Assembly (NCBI GenBank): GCA_965220665.1
Contig: CBDCQQ010000004.1
Coordinates: 806,001 to 870,000 of the forward strand
Source: JAJDZL01 sp965220665
Lineage (GTDB): Bacteria > Pseudomonadota > Gammaproteobacteria > Arenicellales > JAJDZL01
Length of the DNA stretch: 64,000 bases
Direction of reading: 5' to 3'
In this document: positions 37,198 through 45,822 of the stretch, piece after piece
How the letters are laid out: every line of letters begins with the position of its first letter
Position numbering within the stretch: position 1 is the stretch's first letter
The notes under the pieces: model-generated
Database searches by the model: none
Seen by the model: only the letters and a program-made list of their open reading frames with translations
What the model was told of the DNA's origin: nothing
Program-made: the position numbers and the translations under genes

Positions 37198-37637
37198 AAC
37201 AATATTCCCTTAGAAATTCAAAATGTTGTTCAATATTAAACGATTTTTTACAAAATTATGTTGGATTCTTAGTGCCGCCATCACTCAAATCAAAACATTC
37301 AAAGCAGTCACTTCCTTAAGTTGACTTGATTTTGCATGGAGTGATGCAGACAACTCGTCACTTGCCGTTTCACACTTTCCAAAGAAGTATGCGTATGACG
37401 CCTTACTCAGCCAATACAGTATCGGCGCCCTTAAGCAAACAACAGGGAAATCTCAAATTCGCAAGTAGAACAAATTGATGATAGCGAATCCAGCGATTCT
37501 AGCGTATTGGAGCCAATTGTGAGCAGCCGTCTGTGCGAAGGTGGCGATGAGCTTGACGGTTGTAGTCGGGCTGCAAAGTGCTAATGCGTAGGTGCTGAAG
37601 TTGAGTGAGATTGAAGTGGTTAAGTACCTAGACAGGC
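37198..37637 (+). other. Intergenic region before integrase relic, no gene recognised
   Basis: About 440 bp upstream of the aldolase operon. It should contain that operon's promoter. No coding sequence was recognised; the part nearest 37638 may be further decayed recombinase sequence. Confidence 0.4.
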
Positions 37638-37867
37638 GCGTGTCACCGCTACCCGTAAGGCATACATTGCGCCTGCCACCTGCTTCAAGAAGGCATTGAC
37701 CTGAATACGATCAGAGCATGGCTCGGACATGAGTATCTGGACACAACCAAAATCTGCACAGAGACCAATCTCAAGTTGGAAAGAAAGGCAATGGAGTTTT
37801 GTGAAGTCAAAGAGTCAAATCCAAGTGCGTGGAAACGCGACAGGGGCTTGATGGAGTTTCAGTGTTT
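37638..37867 (+). pseudogene. Tyrosine recombinase/phage integrase C-terminal fragment
   Basis: After VSPLPVRHTLR and a deletion with frame change, the frame reads HLLQEGIDLNTIRAWLGHEY then LDTTKICTETNLKLERKAME and WKRDRGLMEF. This is the C-terminal catalytic region of a tyrosine recombinase (HLLxxGxDLxTIxxWLGH). The position of the nucleophile Tyr in the usual DTTNIY motif is Cys here (DTTKIC), and the N-terminal part is absent. An IS element is inserted at its 3' end. Confidence 0.8.
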
Positions 37868-38081
37868 CAGTGTTTTCCAATTGCAAAATGAGTCTGAAAT
37901 TAACCACGGAGCGGAAATAAACCTGTTAAAAAATCCGTAAAAAAACAGTTGCGTAGCAACAAGGATATGCGCCTCCCAAAAGCGCGCAATTCCTGGTGTT
38001 TTTTATGGATTTATTCACAGGTTTATTCTGCGGTGATCGAATAAATCTTGCCAAAATTGAGTTTTTCTCTGCCATCCCATC

Positions 38082-39338
38082 TCAACCCTGCAGGCGTTGC
38101 TGCCGGGCAACCTCACTGAATAATTTCGTCCGCTCATCCTGCAGCCACTGTGCCGCTTCATTATCACTCATCCTCGCAGCCAGCGCATCAAGTTGTTCGA
38201 AACTCACCCCCGGTTTCAGATACTGCCATGCCTCCGGCAACGACTTGAGTTTCTCATACGGCGTCTGCACCCGTTCATACGGATAAAGTTTCTTCTGCCG
38301 GCCGCGTTCGTCAACCTCTCGTTTGGCAAACAGACACGGCCGATGATAGTTGACATAGACAAACAGACAGCTGCGATTGAATTCGTTCACCGCACCGGCA
38401 CAATCCTGTGGGATATGCGCATGACCGAGCAGTTTTCGAATCACGTGCCCATTCTTGCACTCGACCAGCGCATTGTCATTGCTGTGCCGGGTGCGCGACT
38501 TGGTGAACTCAATGTGCAGTTTGTTCAAAAGCTCTGCCACTTTGTAGTTGATGTATTCACTGCCATTGTCGGTATGGAATCCAAGGATCTCAAACGGAAA
38601 GCCGTCAATCAGCATCTGCAGTGCCGGTATCAGATGCCGTTCAGTGATTTTCTCAACTGAAACAACACATTCGAACTGCGTGACCTGATCAACTGCGTTG
38701 ATGTGATAAAGCCCCTTGCGACCATCCTGATCGCCCTGGTGGACCGTGTCAACGCGCAGATAGCCGGGCTTGCCATCCGGCTGCGGCCGTTTCCGGGTGC
38801 CAATGTCAATCTGCCGAGACTGCGTCTTCGCACGCCAGGTGCGCTGACGCTGGTAGCTGGCAGACTTTCTCAGATTGTAAATGTGCGACACCGAAATGGT
38901 GGCCAGGCGCCGAAAGCGCTCATCGCCGTACTCGACCCAGGCCCGTTCAAATATTTTCTTCACCGCCAGACCATTGGGCACATCATGCAGCCGGTCCGTT
39001 TCCACCAACAGCGCAATGTCCTGCTCCGTGTACCGGCGGGCAAATCGAACGCCGCCGACACGGCCACAACTGACCCGACCCTTGGTTCGATAGCACTTGA
39101 CCAATCGGGCAACCTGCTGGCGCGAATAGCCGCTGACCTTCATCAGCAAACGAATCACCAGACCGCGCTGCTTCTTCGACAGCTTCGAATAATTGAAACG
39201 AATCAAAACACGCTCAATCCATCGATAGCGAGCCGCTTTGCTGTCGATCACCTCAAACACCACTGCCTGAGTACCTTCCAAAAACGCCTGCACGTCTTCC
39301 AGAGTCCTGATTTCTTCCAGTTTCATGATCGTCTTCAT
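38082..39338 (-). CDS. Integrase-core (DDE) transposase
   Basis: About 418 residues from the ATG at 39338; the frame is open further upstream, but that part runs through the terminal repeats. An N-terminal helix-turn-helix region (RLLMKVSGYSRQQVARLVK) is followed by an rve integrase core: RVDTVHQGDQDG, FHTDNGSEYINY and the Glu in DNALVECKNG give a DDE triad. The C-terminus contains NYHRPCLFAKREVDERGR. The gene is intact. GC content and codon use look higher than in the flanking region, consistent with recent arrival. Confidence 0.88.
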   Translation of the reverse strand: MKTIMKLEEIRTLEDVQAFLEGTQAVVFEVIDSKAARYRWIERVLIRFNYSKLSKKQRGLVIRLLMKVSGYSRQQVARLVKCYRTKGRVSCGRVGGVRFARRYTEQDIALLVETDRLHDVPNGLAVKKIFERAWVEYGDERFRRLATISVSHIYNLRKSASYQRQRTWRAKTQSRQIDIGTRKRPQPDGKPGYLRVDTVHQGDQDGRKGLYHINAVDQVTQFECVVSVEKITERHLIPALQMLIDGFPFEILGFHTDNGSEYINYKVAELLNKLHIEFTKSRTRHSNDNALVECKNGHVIRKLLGHAHIPQDCAGAVNEFNRSCLFVYVNYHRPCLFAKREVDERGRQKKLYPYERVQTPYEKLKSLPEAWQYLKPGVSFEQLDALAARMSDNEAAQWLQDERTKLFSEVARQQRLQG

Positions 39339-39369
39339 CCGCCTATGATGAACCCGATCACCTCGGTTT

Positions 39370-39425
39370 TTCAGACTCATTTCTCGTTGGAAACGGAATC
39401 CTGCTTCAGACTCATTTCTCGTTGG
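39370..39425. repeat. Tandem subterminal repeat in IS right end
   Basis: A 21-bp sequence (containing CAGACTCATTTCTCGTTGG) occurs exactly at 39370-39390 and again at 39405-39425. One imperfect inverted copy is at the other end (37880s). Such arrays are probable transposase-binding sites. Confidence 0.75.
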
Positions 39426-39666
39426 ACAACACTGTTTCTTGCAAAATCTGTAAATGTGAATTACTATGTTGCGGGAATTTCGAAGGAATCCGCATGTTTC
39501 GGGAACAATCCAAAAACTCACAACATAATCAAATACACAGCGTAGTATTTTGAAGTAGCGAAGCAGAATCTGAAGTAGCTGGGCGAGCGAATCCGGCACT
39601 TTGCCTCACATATTGCCTCGCTGCACCTCAGTGCCGTGTATTATTGATGTTGTGCATGCCAAATTG

Positions 39667-39930
39667 ATGCGTGAGTTTGAGTGTCTTGCCTTGGCTCGAA
39701 TTCATATTGATGAAACCATACAGATACTGAACGATGCCAGACGGTGGTGGGATGCATTCTGCGTCATAGTTGATGAGGCGTTTGAGGGCATTCAATCACA
39801 GCTGTACTGTCAGTCAACCGTCGTGATGCAAGCCGTCGATCAGAAAATGGAGGCGTTTCTGGTTCAGACATTGCAACTCGACCCGCAGACAATTCGGCAG
39901 GTTCATGACCTGATCGAACAGCCTAGCTGA
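39667..39930 (+). CDS. Hypothetical protein next to IS
   Basis: An 87-residue ORF from ATG 39667 (109 from a TTG at 39601): MREFECLALARIHIDETIQI...RRWWDAFCVIVDEAFEGI. It looks helical and codon-like, but I recognise no family and see no clear ribosome-binding site. It may be the tail of a gene cut by the IS insertion. Confidence 0.35.
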   Translation: MREFECLALARIHIDETIQILNDARRWWDAFCVIVDEAFEGIQSQLYCQSTVVMQAVDQKMEAFLVQTLQLDPQTIRQVHDLIEQPS

Positions 39931-39967
39931 TGATTTTGTCTGGTTTTGAACTCCGAAACTTGGTTAA

Positions 39968-40387
39968 TCAACTATTCCAAGGGTTTACGATTTCAATACC
40001 GCAGTCTACAAAATCTTTTTCATTTGCGGTCACCAAAATCGTTTCATATATATACGCTATTCCCGCAATTTGAGCATCAGCTGTTTGAATTTTCTTGCCC
40101 AACTTTCGGCGATTAGCCCGAATCAATGCGCTAGCGGATGCTGCTTTTCTATCAAACGGCAGAATCCTACCGGAAAAGTCCTCCTGCAGCATGCTTTCTA
40201 TGGATTTCGCAATTAAGGTGCGTCGTCGACCGCTTGGCAGTATAGCAATTCCATAAATCAACTCCATTTCTGTGATCACAGAAATGAATAATTTTGATGA
40301 AAGATGCCCTGCCACCCAGTTCACAACAGCAGGATTAGGATTTGGTCGAATTAGTTCTGATATTACGTTAGTGTCGAGTAGAAACAT
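39968..40387 (-). CDS. PIN-domain toxin (VapC/FitB-like)
   Basis: A 139-residue PIN ribonuclease. Acidic residues are in place: Asp5 in LLDTNVISE, Glu42 in TEMELIYGI, Asp104 in TADAQIAG and Asp125 in NEKDF. WVAGHLSSKLFISVIT and PSGRRR are close to the FitB type. Such toxins cleave RNA and are held by a cognate antitoxin encoded just upstream, which fits the 115-residue ORF ending 30 bp earlier. The region is AT-rich and lies beside an IS. Confidence 0.88.
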   Translation of the reverse strand: MFLLDTNVISELIRPNPNPAVVNWVAGHLSSKLFISVITEMELIYGIAILPSGRRRTLIAKSIESMLQEDFSGRILPFDRKAASASALIRANRRKLGKKIQTADAQIAGIAYIYETILVTANEKDFVDCGIEIVNPWNS

Positions 40388-40417
40388 TCGGGCCGCGAAT
40401 CATAGAACGCGAACCGA

Positions 40418-40765
40418 CTATCGTGCAGGTGATTCAAGTTCTACCCCACCGAGCGGTGCAAACTTCTCTCGAATTGATTTTGCTAAATTCTCCGGTGCTG
40501 GTAACGGTGCAGTATCTCGATGACTTTGAATTTTCACTGTCGGTTCAATTATTCGAATTACATTATCAATCTGAAATTCGGAATGACTACGAACTCGTTC
40601 ATAGTGTTCGACCTCAAAATACTGTTCTAACTTGAGAGCAATTTCTAACGCAGATTCATTGTCTTCAACAAAAGGAAGCGATCTTATGTCTCTAAGCGAA
40701 ATTTCTCCGCGCATTAGAATTAAAGCCGCTGCTAGACGCGTGGGGATACTAGGATAATATTCCAT
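40418..40765 (-). CDS. Probable antitoxin of the PIN toxin, unusual N-terminus
   Basis: A 115-residue protein. Its C-terminal end, LAKSIREKFAPLGGVELESP, closely resembles the toxin-binding tail of FitA/VapB-type antitoxins (typically ..I..RF.PLGGVELELP). The N-terminal ~75 residues (SIPTRLAAALILMRGEISLR, then DIRSLPFVEDNESALEIALK) do not look like the short ribbon-helix-helix or AbrB domain expected there. It is transcribed just ahead of the toxin. It may be an antitoxin with a novel DNA- or ligand-binding domain. Confidence 0.6.
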   Translation of the reverse strand: MEYYPSIPTRLAAALILMRGEISLRDIRSLPFVEDNESALEIALKLEQYFEVEHYERVRSHSEFQIDNVIRIIEPTVKIQSHRDTAPLPAPENLAKSIREKFAPLGGVELESPAR

Positions 40766-40829
40766 GATGCACCGTTCTTCCGATTGATTGTTGAAAATTA
40801 TATTTATTTATATTAATTTGATAGTTTAT

Positions 40830-41747
40830 CTAACTGTTCGTTTCCGTTTCGAGTAATTCTCCGAATAAACCCGGTAAATCTTTGAATAATTCAGGTGGTA
40901 ATTCCTTTATTGCTGCTAAATTCTTCTCTCGAATCTTGTTCTCTTCCAAGAGATTTAATTTTTTATGCAACTTGTGTAAATCCCAAACGATATCAAGATC
41001 ATTGCCTGTAAGTTCTTCTACTCTTAATCCTAGCTCTTTTGCTTCGTCTGCCTTAATGCACCAACCATGGTCGGCGTATCCCATCGTTAATGAAGTCGCT
41101 ATCCTGTTTGCTGTTGGATTGTCATCTTTCAACATTCTTGATGTCAAAAGCTTTTCCAAATAATCTTTACCTAAATCTAACGACTTTTTAAAATTTCCAA
41201 GAGTCATTGGATATTGCAATCGATTCAACAACCCTTCAGCCAATTCCTTATTTCCGGTATCGAATTCATCTCTGATGAGTTGTAATGTTGACTCTATATG
41301 TAGTGGCGAAAATCTTTCTGCTCGTCTTTCAAATGGATCGGTTACTTCAATTTGTGGATCCAGTGGTCCAATTTCTGCCACTGGCGTCATTAGAATTTCA
41401 TTTCCACCACAAATTAATAAAGTTGCCGCACTCTTTGCCCAACGCGTAATTATAAAAGTCAGCCTTTCTTTTCCATATTGACGAAACAAAAGTGCAAGAT
41501 TGTACGCTGCATGAATATCACCACCACCAGAATCTATAACTACAGCCAATTTCTTGGAATTAAGTTCGGTTGATTTTAATTCATCAAATGTTTTATCGAC
41601 CAAATTAGACCGAATTGGGGCATCTCTAACTAGTAAATAGCAATCTGAATTACGAGATTTTGCAAGTTCTCTTCGTAGGGCTTCAATCTTTTTCTTGATA
41701 GAAGACTCCGATACTTTTCGTGTTTTACTTGACTTTGCTTGCTCCAT
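40830..41747 (-). CDS. SDH-family (ClpP/SppA-fold) serine protease-like protein
   Basis: A 305-residue protein of the serine dehydrogenase proteinase family, ClpP/crotonase fold. AVVIDSGGGDIHAAYNLALL (68-87) is the oxyanion-type strand, RWAKSAATLLICGG carries the likely nucleophile Ser106, and VAEIGPLDPQIEV follows as in the family. Membrane anchors, common in relatives, are not visible. It stands alone in AT-rich DNA next to a toxin-antitoxin pair. The family occurs in accessory regions; no role is established. Confidence 0.8.
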   Translation of the reverse strand: MEQAKSSKTRKVSESSIKKKIEALRRELAKSRNSDCYLLVRDAPIRSNLVDKTFDELKSTELNSKKLAVVIDSGGGDIHAAYNLALLFRQYGKERLTFIITRWAKSAATLLICGGNEILMTPVAEIGPLDPQIEVTDPFERRAERFSPLHIESTLQLIRDEFDTGNKELAEGLLNRLQYPMTLGNFKKSLDLGKDYLEKLLTSRMLKDDNPTANRIATSLTMGYADHGWCIKADEAKELGLRVEELTGNDLDIVWDLHKLHKKLNLLEENKIREKNLAAIKELPPELFKDLPGLFGELLETETNS

Positions 41748-42022
41748 GGTTTTCTGCTCTAAACACCTAAAAAATTGAGAAATTGCCGCGAAAGTACAGT
41801 AACTGGTAGAATTTTATACCACCAAACTGATTTGAATACCTAATCTACAATTCGTCAATTCGTTCGTGCAAGAATTATTACTGAGAGTAAAACTGCTGAA
41901 AAATCACCGATATTACAACGACGTCCATTTGCTAAAATAATTTGACCCAAATCCAATAATAATTTTGCAAGAGCGTCTGCGTATGCTACCAATTGACGCA
42001 GACAGAGGAGAAAGAAAAACCG

Positions 42023-42484
42023 ATGTATAAGTCTCTACTTATCGACCCGGCAAAATGCACGAGTTGTTTACAGTGTGAACTCGCCTGTTCTTTTGAAAAT
42101 GAGGGTCTCTTTAATCCGGCCAAATCCAGAATAAAAGTGTTTGAATTTGAGCACGGATTAACGACAATCCCCTATACCTGCACTCAATGTGAAGAAGCCT
42201 GGTGTCTGCATGCCTGCCCGGTTGAAGCCATCACGGTGAATCCGAACACAGGTGCCAAGGAAGTCAGCGACTCCATCTGTGTTGGCTGCAAGGTCTGTAC
42301 GATTGCCTGCCCATTTGGTACGATCAACTACAACTCCAGCACTGGCAAGGTAATGAAGTGCGATTTGTGTGGCGGTGATCCTCAGTGTGCTGAAGCTTGC
42401 CCAACTGGTGCAATCGTTTATGTCGATTCCGATTGGACGGGTTACTCAAAAATGCGAGATTCTGCTCTTGAAGCGCATGCTTGA
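42023..42484 (+). CDS. Four-cluster 4Fe-4S ferredoxin-type electron-transfer protein
   Basis: A 153-residue protein with 16 Cys in four groups: 12/15/18/22, 53/56/61/65, 86/89/92/96 and 113/116/122/126, the pattern of HycB/DmsB-type subunits with four [4Fe-4S] clusters. ATG 42023 is chosen over the upstream in-frame TTG (41993) because GAGGAGAAAG lies just before it. It overlaps the FAD oxidoreductase gene by 4 bp. Such proteins pass electrons for a molybdenum/tungsten enzyme, but no catalytic subunit is adjacent. Confidence 0.9.
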   Translation: MYKSLLIDPAKCTSCLQCELACSFENEGLFNPAKSRIKVFEFEHGLTTIPYTCTQCEEAWCLHACPVEAITVNPNTGAKEVSDSICVGCKVCTIACPFGTINYNSSTGKVMKCDLCGGDPQCAEACPTGAIVYVDSDWTGYSKMRDSALEAHA

Positions 42485-43767
42485 GCAACCTCGTTAACCA
42501 CAGTAATACGGTAGAAAAAGTGCATCACGTCATTGTTGGAGCCGGTCCCGCGGGTGTCATTGCAGCGGAAACACTCAGAAGAAAATCTCTAGTCGACTCA
42601 ATCACCATCATCGGGGATGAGCCTTATCCGGCTTATTCGCGAATGGCCATTCCTTACCTCCTAGCGGGCGATGTCGCTGAAGAGGGAACGTATCTTCGCC
42701 ATGCGGAAAATCACTTTTCCGATCTGGAAATTGACACTCGCAACGAGTCTGTCACCGCAGTTTCACCGGCAGACAAATCCGTTTCACTCAGCAATGGAGA
42801 AAGTGTCGCGTACGATCGTCTGCTGCTTGCAACCGGTGCGAGCGCCATCCGCCCTCCAATTAGCGGCATGGAATCGCCGCGCGTACACAATTGCTGGACC
42901 TTGTCTGACGCGCACAAAATACTGAATGACGTTAACGCGGGTGATCGCGTGGTATTGCTAGGGGCCGGATTCATTGGCTGCATCGTATTGCAGGCACTGG
43001 TCGAGATGAAGCTCGACCTGACAGTCATAGAGTTAGCCGACCGCATGCTGGCACGCATGATGGATGATCCTGGTGGACGCATGATCAAGACCTGGTGCGA
43101 GGCCAAAGGAGTTAAAGTTAGAACAGGTACCGAAGCAAAAGCAGTTGAGGAAAAAGACGGGACACTGGAGATTACTCTTGGTGATGGTAGCAGCATCGCT
43201 GCCGACCATATTGTGTGCGCCGCAGGTGTACGCTCAAATATCAACTTTCTTACGGGTAGCGGAATCAATACCGATCACGGAATTCTGGTTGATAATCATC
43301 TGCAAACCAACATTGAAGACATCTACGCAGCGGGTGATGTTGCGCAGGGCCCAGACCTGAGTACAGGCGAACAACAAGTTCATGCAATTCAACCGACTGC
43401 CAGTGAACATGGCCGAATTGCCGCCAGTCAAATGGCTGGAGAGGCTTTGCCTTATGGCGGCAGTTTATCCATGAATGTGCTGAATACTCTTGGCCTGATC
43501 ACCAGTTCATTCGGACTATGGGACGGTGTTGATGGTGGCGAACGCGCGGCTTCAGAAGATCAGGCATACAGTCGATATCTGAGGCTTGAATTTAGAGATG
43601 ATGTGCTGATTGGTGCATTGGCCATTGGGCTGACTCAGCATGTTGGCATACTGAGAGGACTGGTACAAACCGGCATCAGACTGGGGGCATGGAAGCAGCG
43701 GTTGATGAATGACCCATCCCAAATCATGCATGCGTATCTGGCTTGCGTACAAGGAAACCGCGCCTAG
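42481..43767 (+). CDS. FAD/NAD(P)-dependent oxidoreductase
   Basis: A 428-residue pyridine-nucleotide-disulphide oxidoreductase-fold protein. FAD site VIVGAGPAGVIAAETLRR near the N-terminus, LLLATGASAIRPP, NAD site VVLLGAGFIGCIVLQAL near residue 158, and the second FAD contact IYAAGDVAQG. It resembles the rubredoxin/ferredoxin reductase and NirB-type group. Start is TTG at 42481 overlapping the ferredoxin stop. Together the two proteins should move electrons between NAD(P)H and an unseen partner enzyme. Confidence 0.88.
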   Translation: MSNLVNHSNTVEKVHHVIVGAGPAGVIAAETLRRKSLVDSITIIGDEPYPAYSRMAIPYLLAGDVAEEGTYLRHAENHFSDLEIDTRNESVTAVSPADKSVSLSNGESVAYDRLLLATGASAIRPPISGMESPRVHNCWTLSDAHKILNDVNAGDRVVLLGAGFIGCIVLQALVEMKLDLTVIELADRMLARMMDDPGGRMIKTWCEAKGVKVRTGTEAKAVEEKDGTLEITLGDGSSIAADHIVCAAGVRSNINFLTGSGINTDHGILVDNHLQTNIEDIYAAGDVAQGPDLSTGEQQVHAIQPTASEHGRIAASQMAGEALPYGGSLSMNVLNTLGLITSSFGLWDGVDGGERAASEDQAYSRYLRLEFRDDVLIGALAIGLTQHVGILRGLVQTGIRLGAWKQRLMNDPSQIMHAYLACVQGNRA

Positions 43768-43833
43768 TCGTCTATCATTGCGTCAAAAGACGCTCGATAA
43801 CAAGCAGTCTGGACTATGGACTGTTTGATTAAA

Positions 43834-44358
43834 TCAGTCAGGCTGAAAGTAATGCTCGGACACTGACCAGTTTTGCCGGTCAGCCTCCAGAATCAAGCAT
43901 GAGGGGCCACCGCGAGTTCTGTTGCGTCCTGCGGCTCCGGGATTCAACACCCAAGGGGTCTCGCTCTGGTCAACCACTCTCACATGCGTATGCCCGTAAA
44001 CCACCGCGCGACTGTCTGGATATCGCTTTCTCAATACTTCGTGATATCGGCGCGTATCGCGCACGGTATGTCCGTGTTCAACTGAGATTTTTCCACCAGA
44101 TAGTACGATCGTCTGTCTGTCCGAAAGGGAGTTTAGAATCTCCAATTCAGATGGCTGCCACTTGAAATCAACATCATTGTTACCGGCGACTACAAACACC
44201 AGGTCGGATTGCAGCTTCAGTGATTCGAGCACATCGCTTGAACCAATATCGCCCGCATGAATCGCTGCATGACAGGTCGAAACCAGGTCCAGAATTCTAG
44301 GGTCAATAAAACTGTGAGTATCCGAAACTATTGCAATTCGAATCGACTTGGTTTCCAA
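43834..44358 (-). CDS. YfcE/MJ0936-family metallophosphoesterase
   Basis: A 174-residue calcineurin-like phosphodiesterase with all metal motifs: VSDTHS (Asp13, His15), HAGD (Asp37), GNND (59-62), EHGH near residue 94 and YGHTHV near the end. Members hydrolyse phosphodiesters; the natural substrate is usually unknown. Start TTG at 44358. The ykgJ-type gene lies 14 bp upstream on the same strand, so they are likely co-transcribed. Confidence 0.9.
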   Translation of the reverse strand: METKSIRIAIVSDTHSFIDPRILDLVSTCHAAIHAGDIGSSDVLESLKLQSDLVFVVAGNNDVDFKWQPSELEILNSLSDRQTIVLSGGKISVEHGHTVRDTRRYHEVLRKRYPDSRAVVYGHTHVRVVDQSETPWVLNPGAAGRNRTRGGPSCLILEADRQNWSVSEHYFQPD

Positions 44359-44372
44359 ATTTGATAAATCTG

Positions 44373-45236
44373 TCAGTTGAGTTCTGATGATGTCCGCTCC
44401 TCACTGACCTGCATTCGCTCTCGCATTCTCTGAATTCGTTTCTCCTTTGCATCAGGTTTCATGGGTATGGTCATTTCGCCATACAGCACCTGTTTGAGAA
44501 ACTGCATTGAAAATCTCAGCAATTCATCTTCATCCCTAATCAAGGTTGACATCTGATCGGAAGAGATATCGTAAATTTCCAAAAATCCTTCTGTCTGAAT
44601 GAACTCCCGGAAGCTATCCAGATCATAACTGCACATATCAAACAACTGCTTGCTTCGATCACTTGGACGACCAACAGTCGGGCCGCTAGAGCGCTTTTTC
44701 AGCACAACCTCACGCCAGTCTCGATTCTTTTCATCATAAACGTCAACACCTTGCTCTTCGCGATAATCTACAACCGAAATTGTGCGTGGTTCTTCGTGGC
44801 CGCGGCAATGATCTTCCTTGACAAGAAAATAGATATCTTCAACCTGTGATGCGTCTTTTTTACGCACACCCATGCTGCCGAGCGCGTAATAGCGGCAAGC
44901 AGCAGGTCGGTCCTCATAGACTGCGCAGCCATCCTCAAATAGAAAGACGCATTCCGTTGTACCGGGTTTAGTGTTCAGATTAAGTCCTGGCATGTCGTGA
45001 TGATCCATCGGATATGGGGTGGTGTAAGTTCCAACAAATTCGTGCGACAGCAATCCAAAGCGTTGTTTTAACCGAACGATATCATAGGGAGTCATTACAA
45101 TATCGATATTGCGACAGCATGCATTGAAGCAACTGACGTTCTTGTGACAGTCGAACTGAATAACAGAATTCAGTTTTAATTCAATGGGTTCGATAGGACT
45201 GGTATAAAAAGGATTTTGTCCTGATTGTTTATCCAT
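44373..45236 (-). CDS. YkgJ-family cysteine cluster protein
   Basis: About 287 residues from ATG 45236 (an in-frame TTG at 45287 would add 17). FDCHKNVSCFNACCRNIDI and the later CVFLFEDGCAVYEDRPAACR form the Cys cluster (CxxxxxCxxxCC and C..C....C) of the YkgJ/UPF0153 family, thought to bind zinc or an Fe-S cluster. The rest of the protein (VYDEKNRDWREVVLKKR onward) is less conserved. Function is not established. A decayed partial copy lies just upstream at 45468-45822. Confidence 0.85.
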   Translation of the reverse strand: MDKQSGQNPFYTSPIEPIELKLNSVIQFDCHKNVSCFNACCRNIDIVMTPYDIVRLKQRFGLLSHEFVGTYTTPYPMDHHDMPGLNLNTKPGTTECVFLFEDGCAVYEDRPAACRYYALGSMGVRKKDASQVEDIYFLVKEDHCRGHEEPRTISVVDYREEQGVDVYDEKNRDWREVVLKKRSSGPTVGRPSDRSKQLFDMCSYDLDSFREFIQTEGFLEIYDISSDQMSTLIRDEDELLRFSMQFLKQVLYGEMTIPMKPDAKEKRIQRMRERMQVSEERTSSELN

Positions 45237-45467
45237 GAAACCGAATAGGATTGGAGGGGTATCATTGGCGCTCGCCGCAACTGGCAACGGTTCCCGAAAA
45301 TTATATGCAAACTGTTCTTTTCACCCGACTGGCAGCATTGACTTTTGAGTTCAGAATAGAATTGAGTCCTCCAAGTTTCTCACTGTAATCATCCTGTCCG
45401 CAACACTAATTTACCTTGACAACAAATTAGGCATCCTCAATATTGGATGCATTTTTTTGCTTACACT

Positions 45468-45822
45468 CATCCTGCCGAGCGAGTAATAGCGGCAAGCTGC
45501 AGATCGATCTTCATGAACTGTACACCCCTCATCAGATAGAAATACGCATTCAATGGTGCCGAATTGGTATTGAGTTTCAGCCCCGTCAAATCATGATAGT
45601 CTACTGGGTAAGTCGTGTTATAGGCACCAATTAAGTCTTTAGAGTCAATTTTGAATCGCCGCTTGAGTCGGACAATGTCATAGGGGGTGATGACAATATC
45701 GATGCTCCGGCAACACGCATTGAAACAGCTGATATGCTTGTGGCAGTCAAACTGAATGAGCGAGTCAAATATCAGTTCGACTGGCTGAATCGGGCTGGTG
45801 TAAAGGTGTCTTTCTTGATGGT
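45468..45822 (-). pseudogene. Decayed partial duplicate of the YkgJ-family gene
   Basis: Minus-strand translation gives LIQFDCHKHISCFNACCRSI then DIVITPYDIVRLKRRF and GAYNTTYPVDYHDLTGLKLN, closely matching the intact neighbour. After that a 1-nt frameshift is needed to continue as IECVFLSDEGCTVHEDRSAA and CRYYSLG. A further shift is needed near the N-terminus (KKPSRK/TSPIQPV), and the copy ends abruptly near 45468, lacking the last ~180 codons. It corresponds to about 44877-45235 of the intact gene, so a tandem partial duplication occurred. Confidence 0.82.

Larger units (their letters stand above)
37868..39434. mobile_element. Insertion sequence with DDE integrase-type transposase (~1.57 kb)
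   Basis: Imperfect terminal inverted repeats flank the transposase gene: left CAGTGTTTTCCAATTGC then AAAATGAGTCTGAA; right, read inward on the minus strand, CAGTGTTGTCCAACGAG then AAATGAGTCTGAA. The right end has the inner block twice. A 3-bp TTT on both sides could be a target duplication but is too short to rely on. The element cuts off a recombinase pseudogene on the left. Confidence 0.75.

Noticed and set aside
38703..39545. 280-residue plus-strand ORF
   Set aside because: Shadow of the integrase-core transposase on the opposite strand, which has clear DDE motifs.
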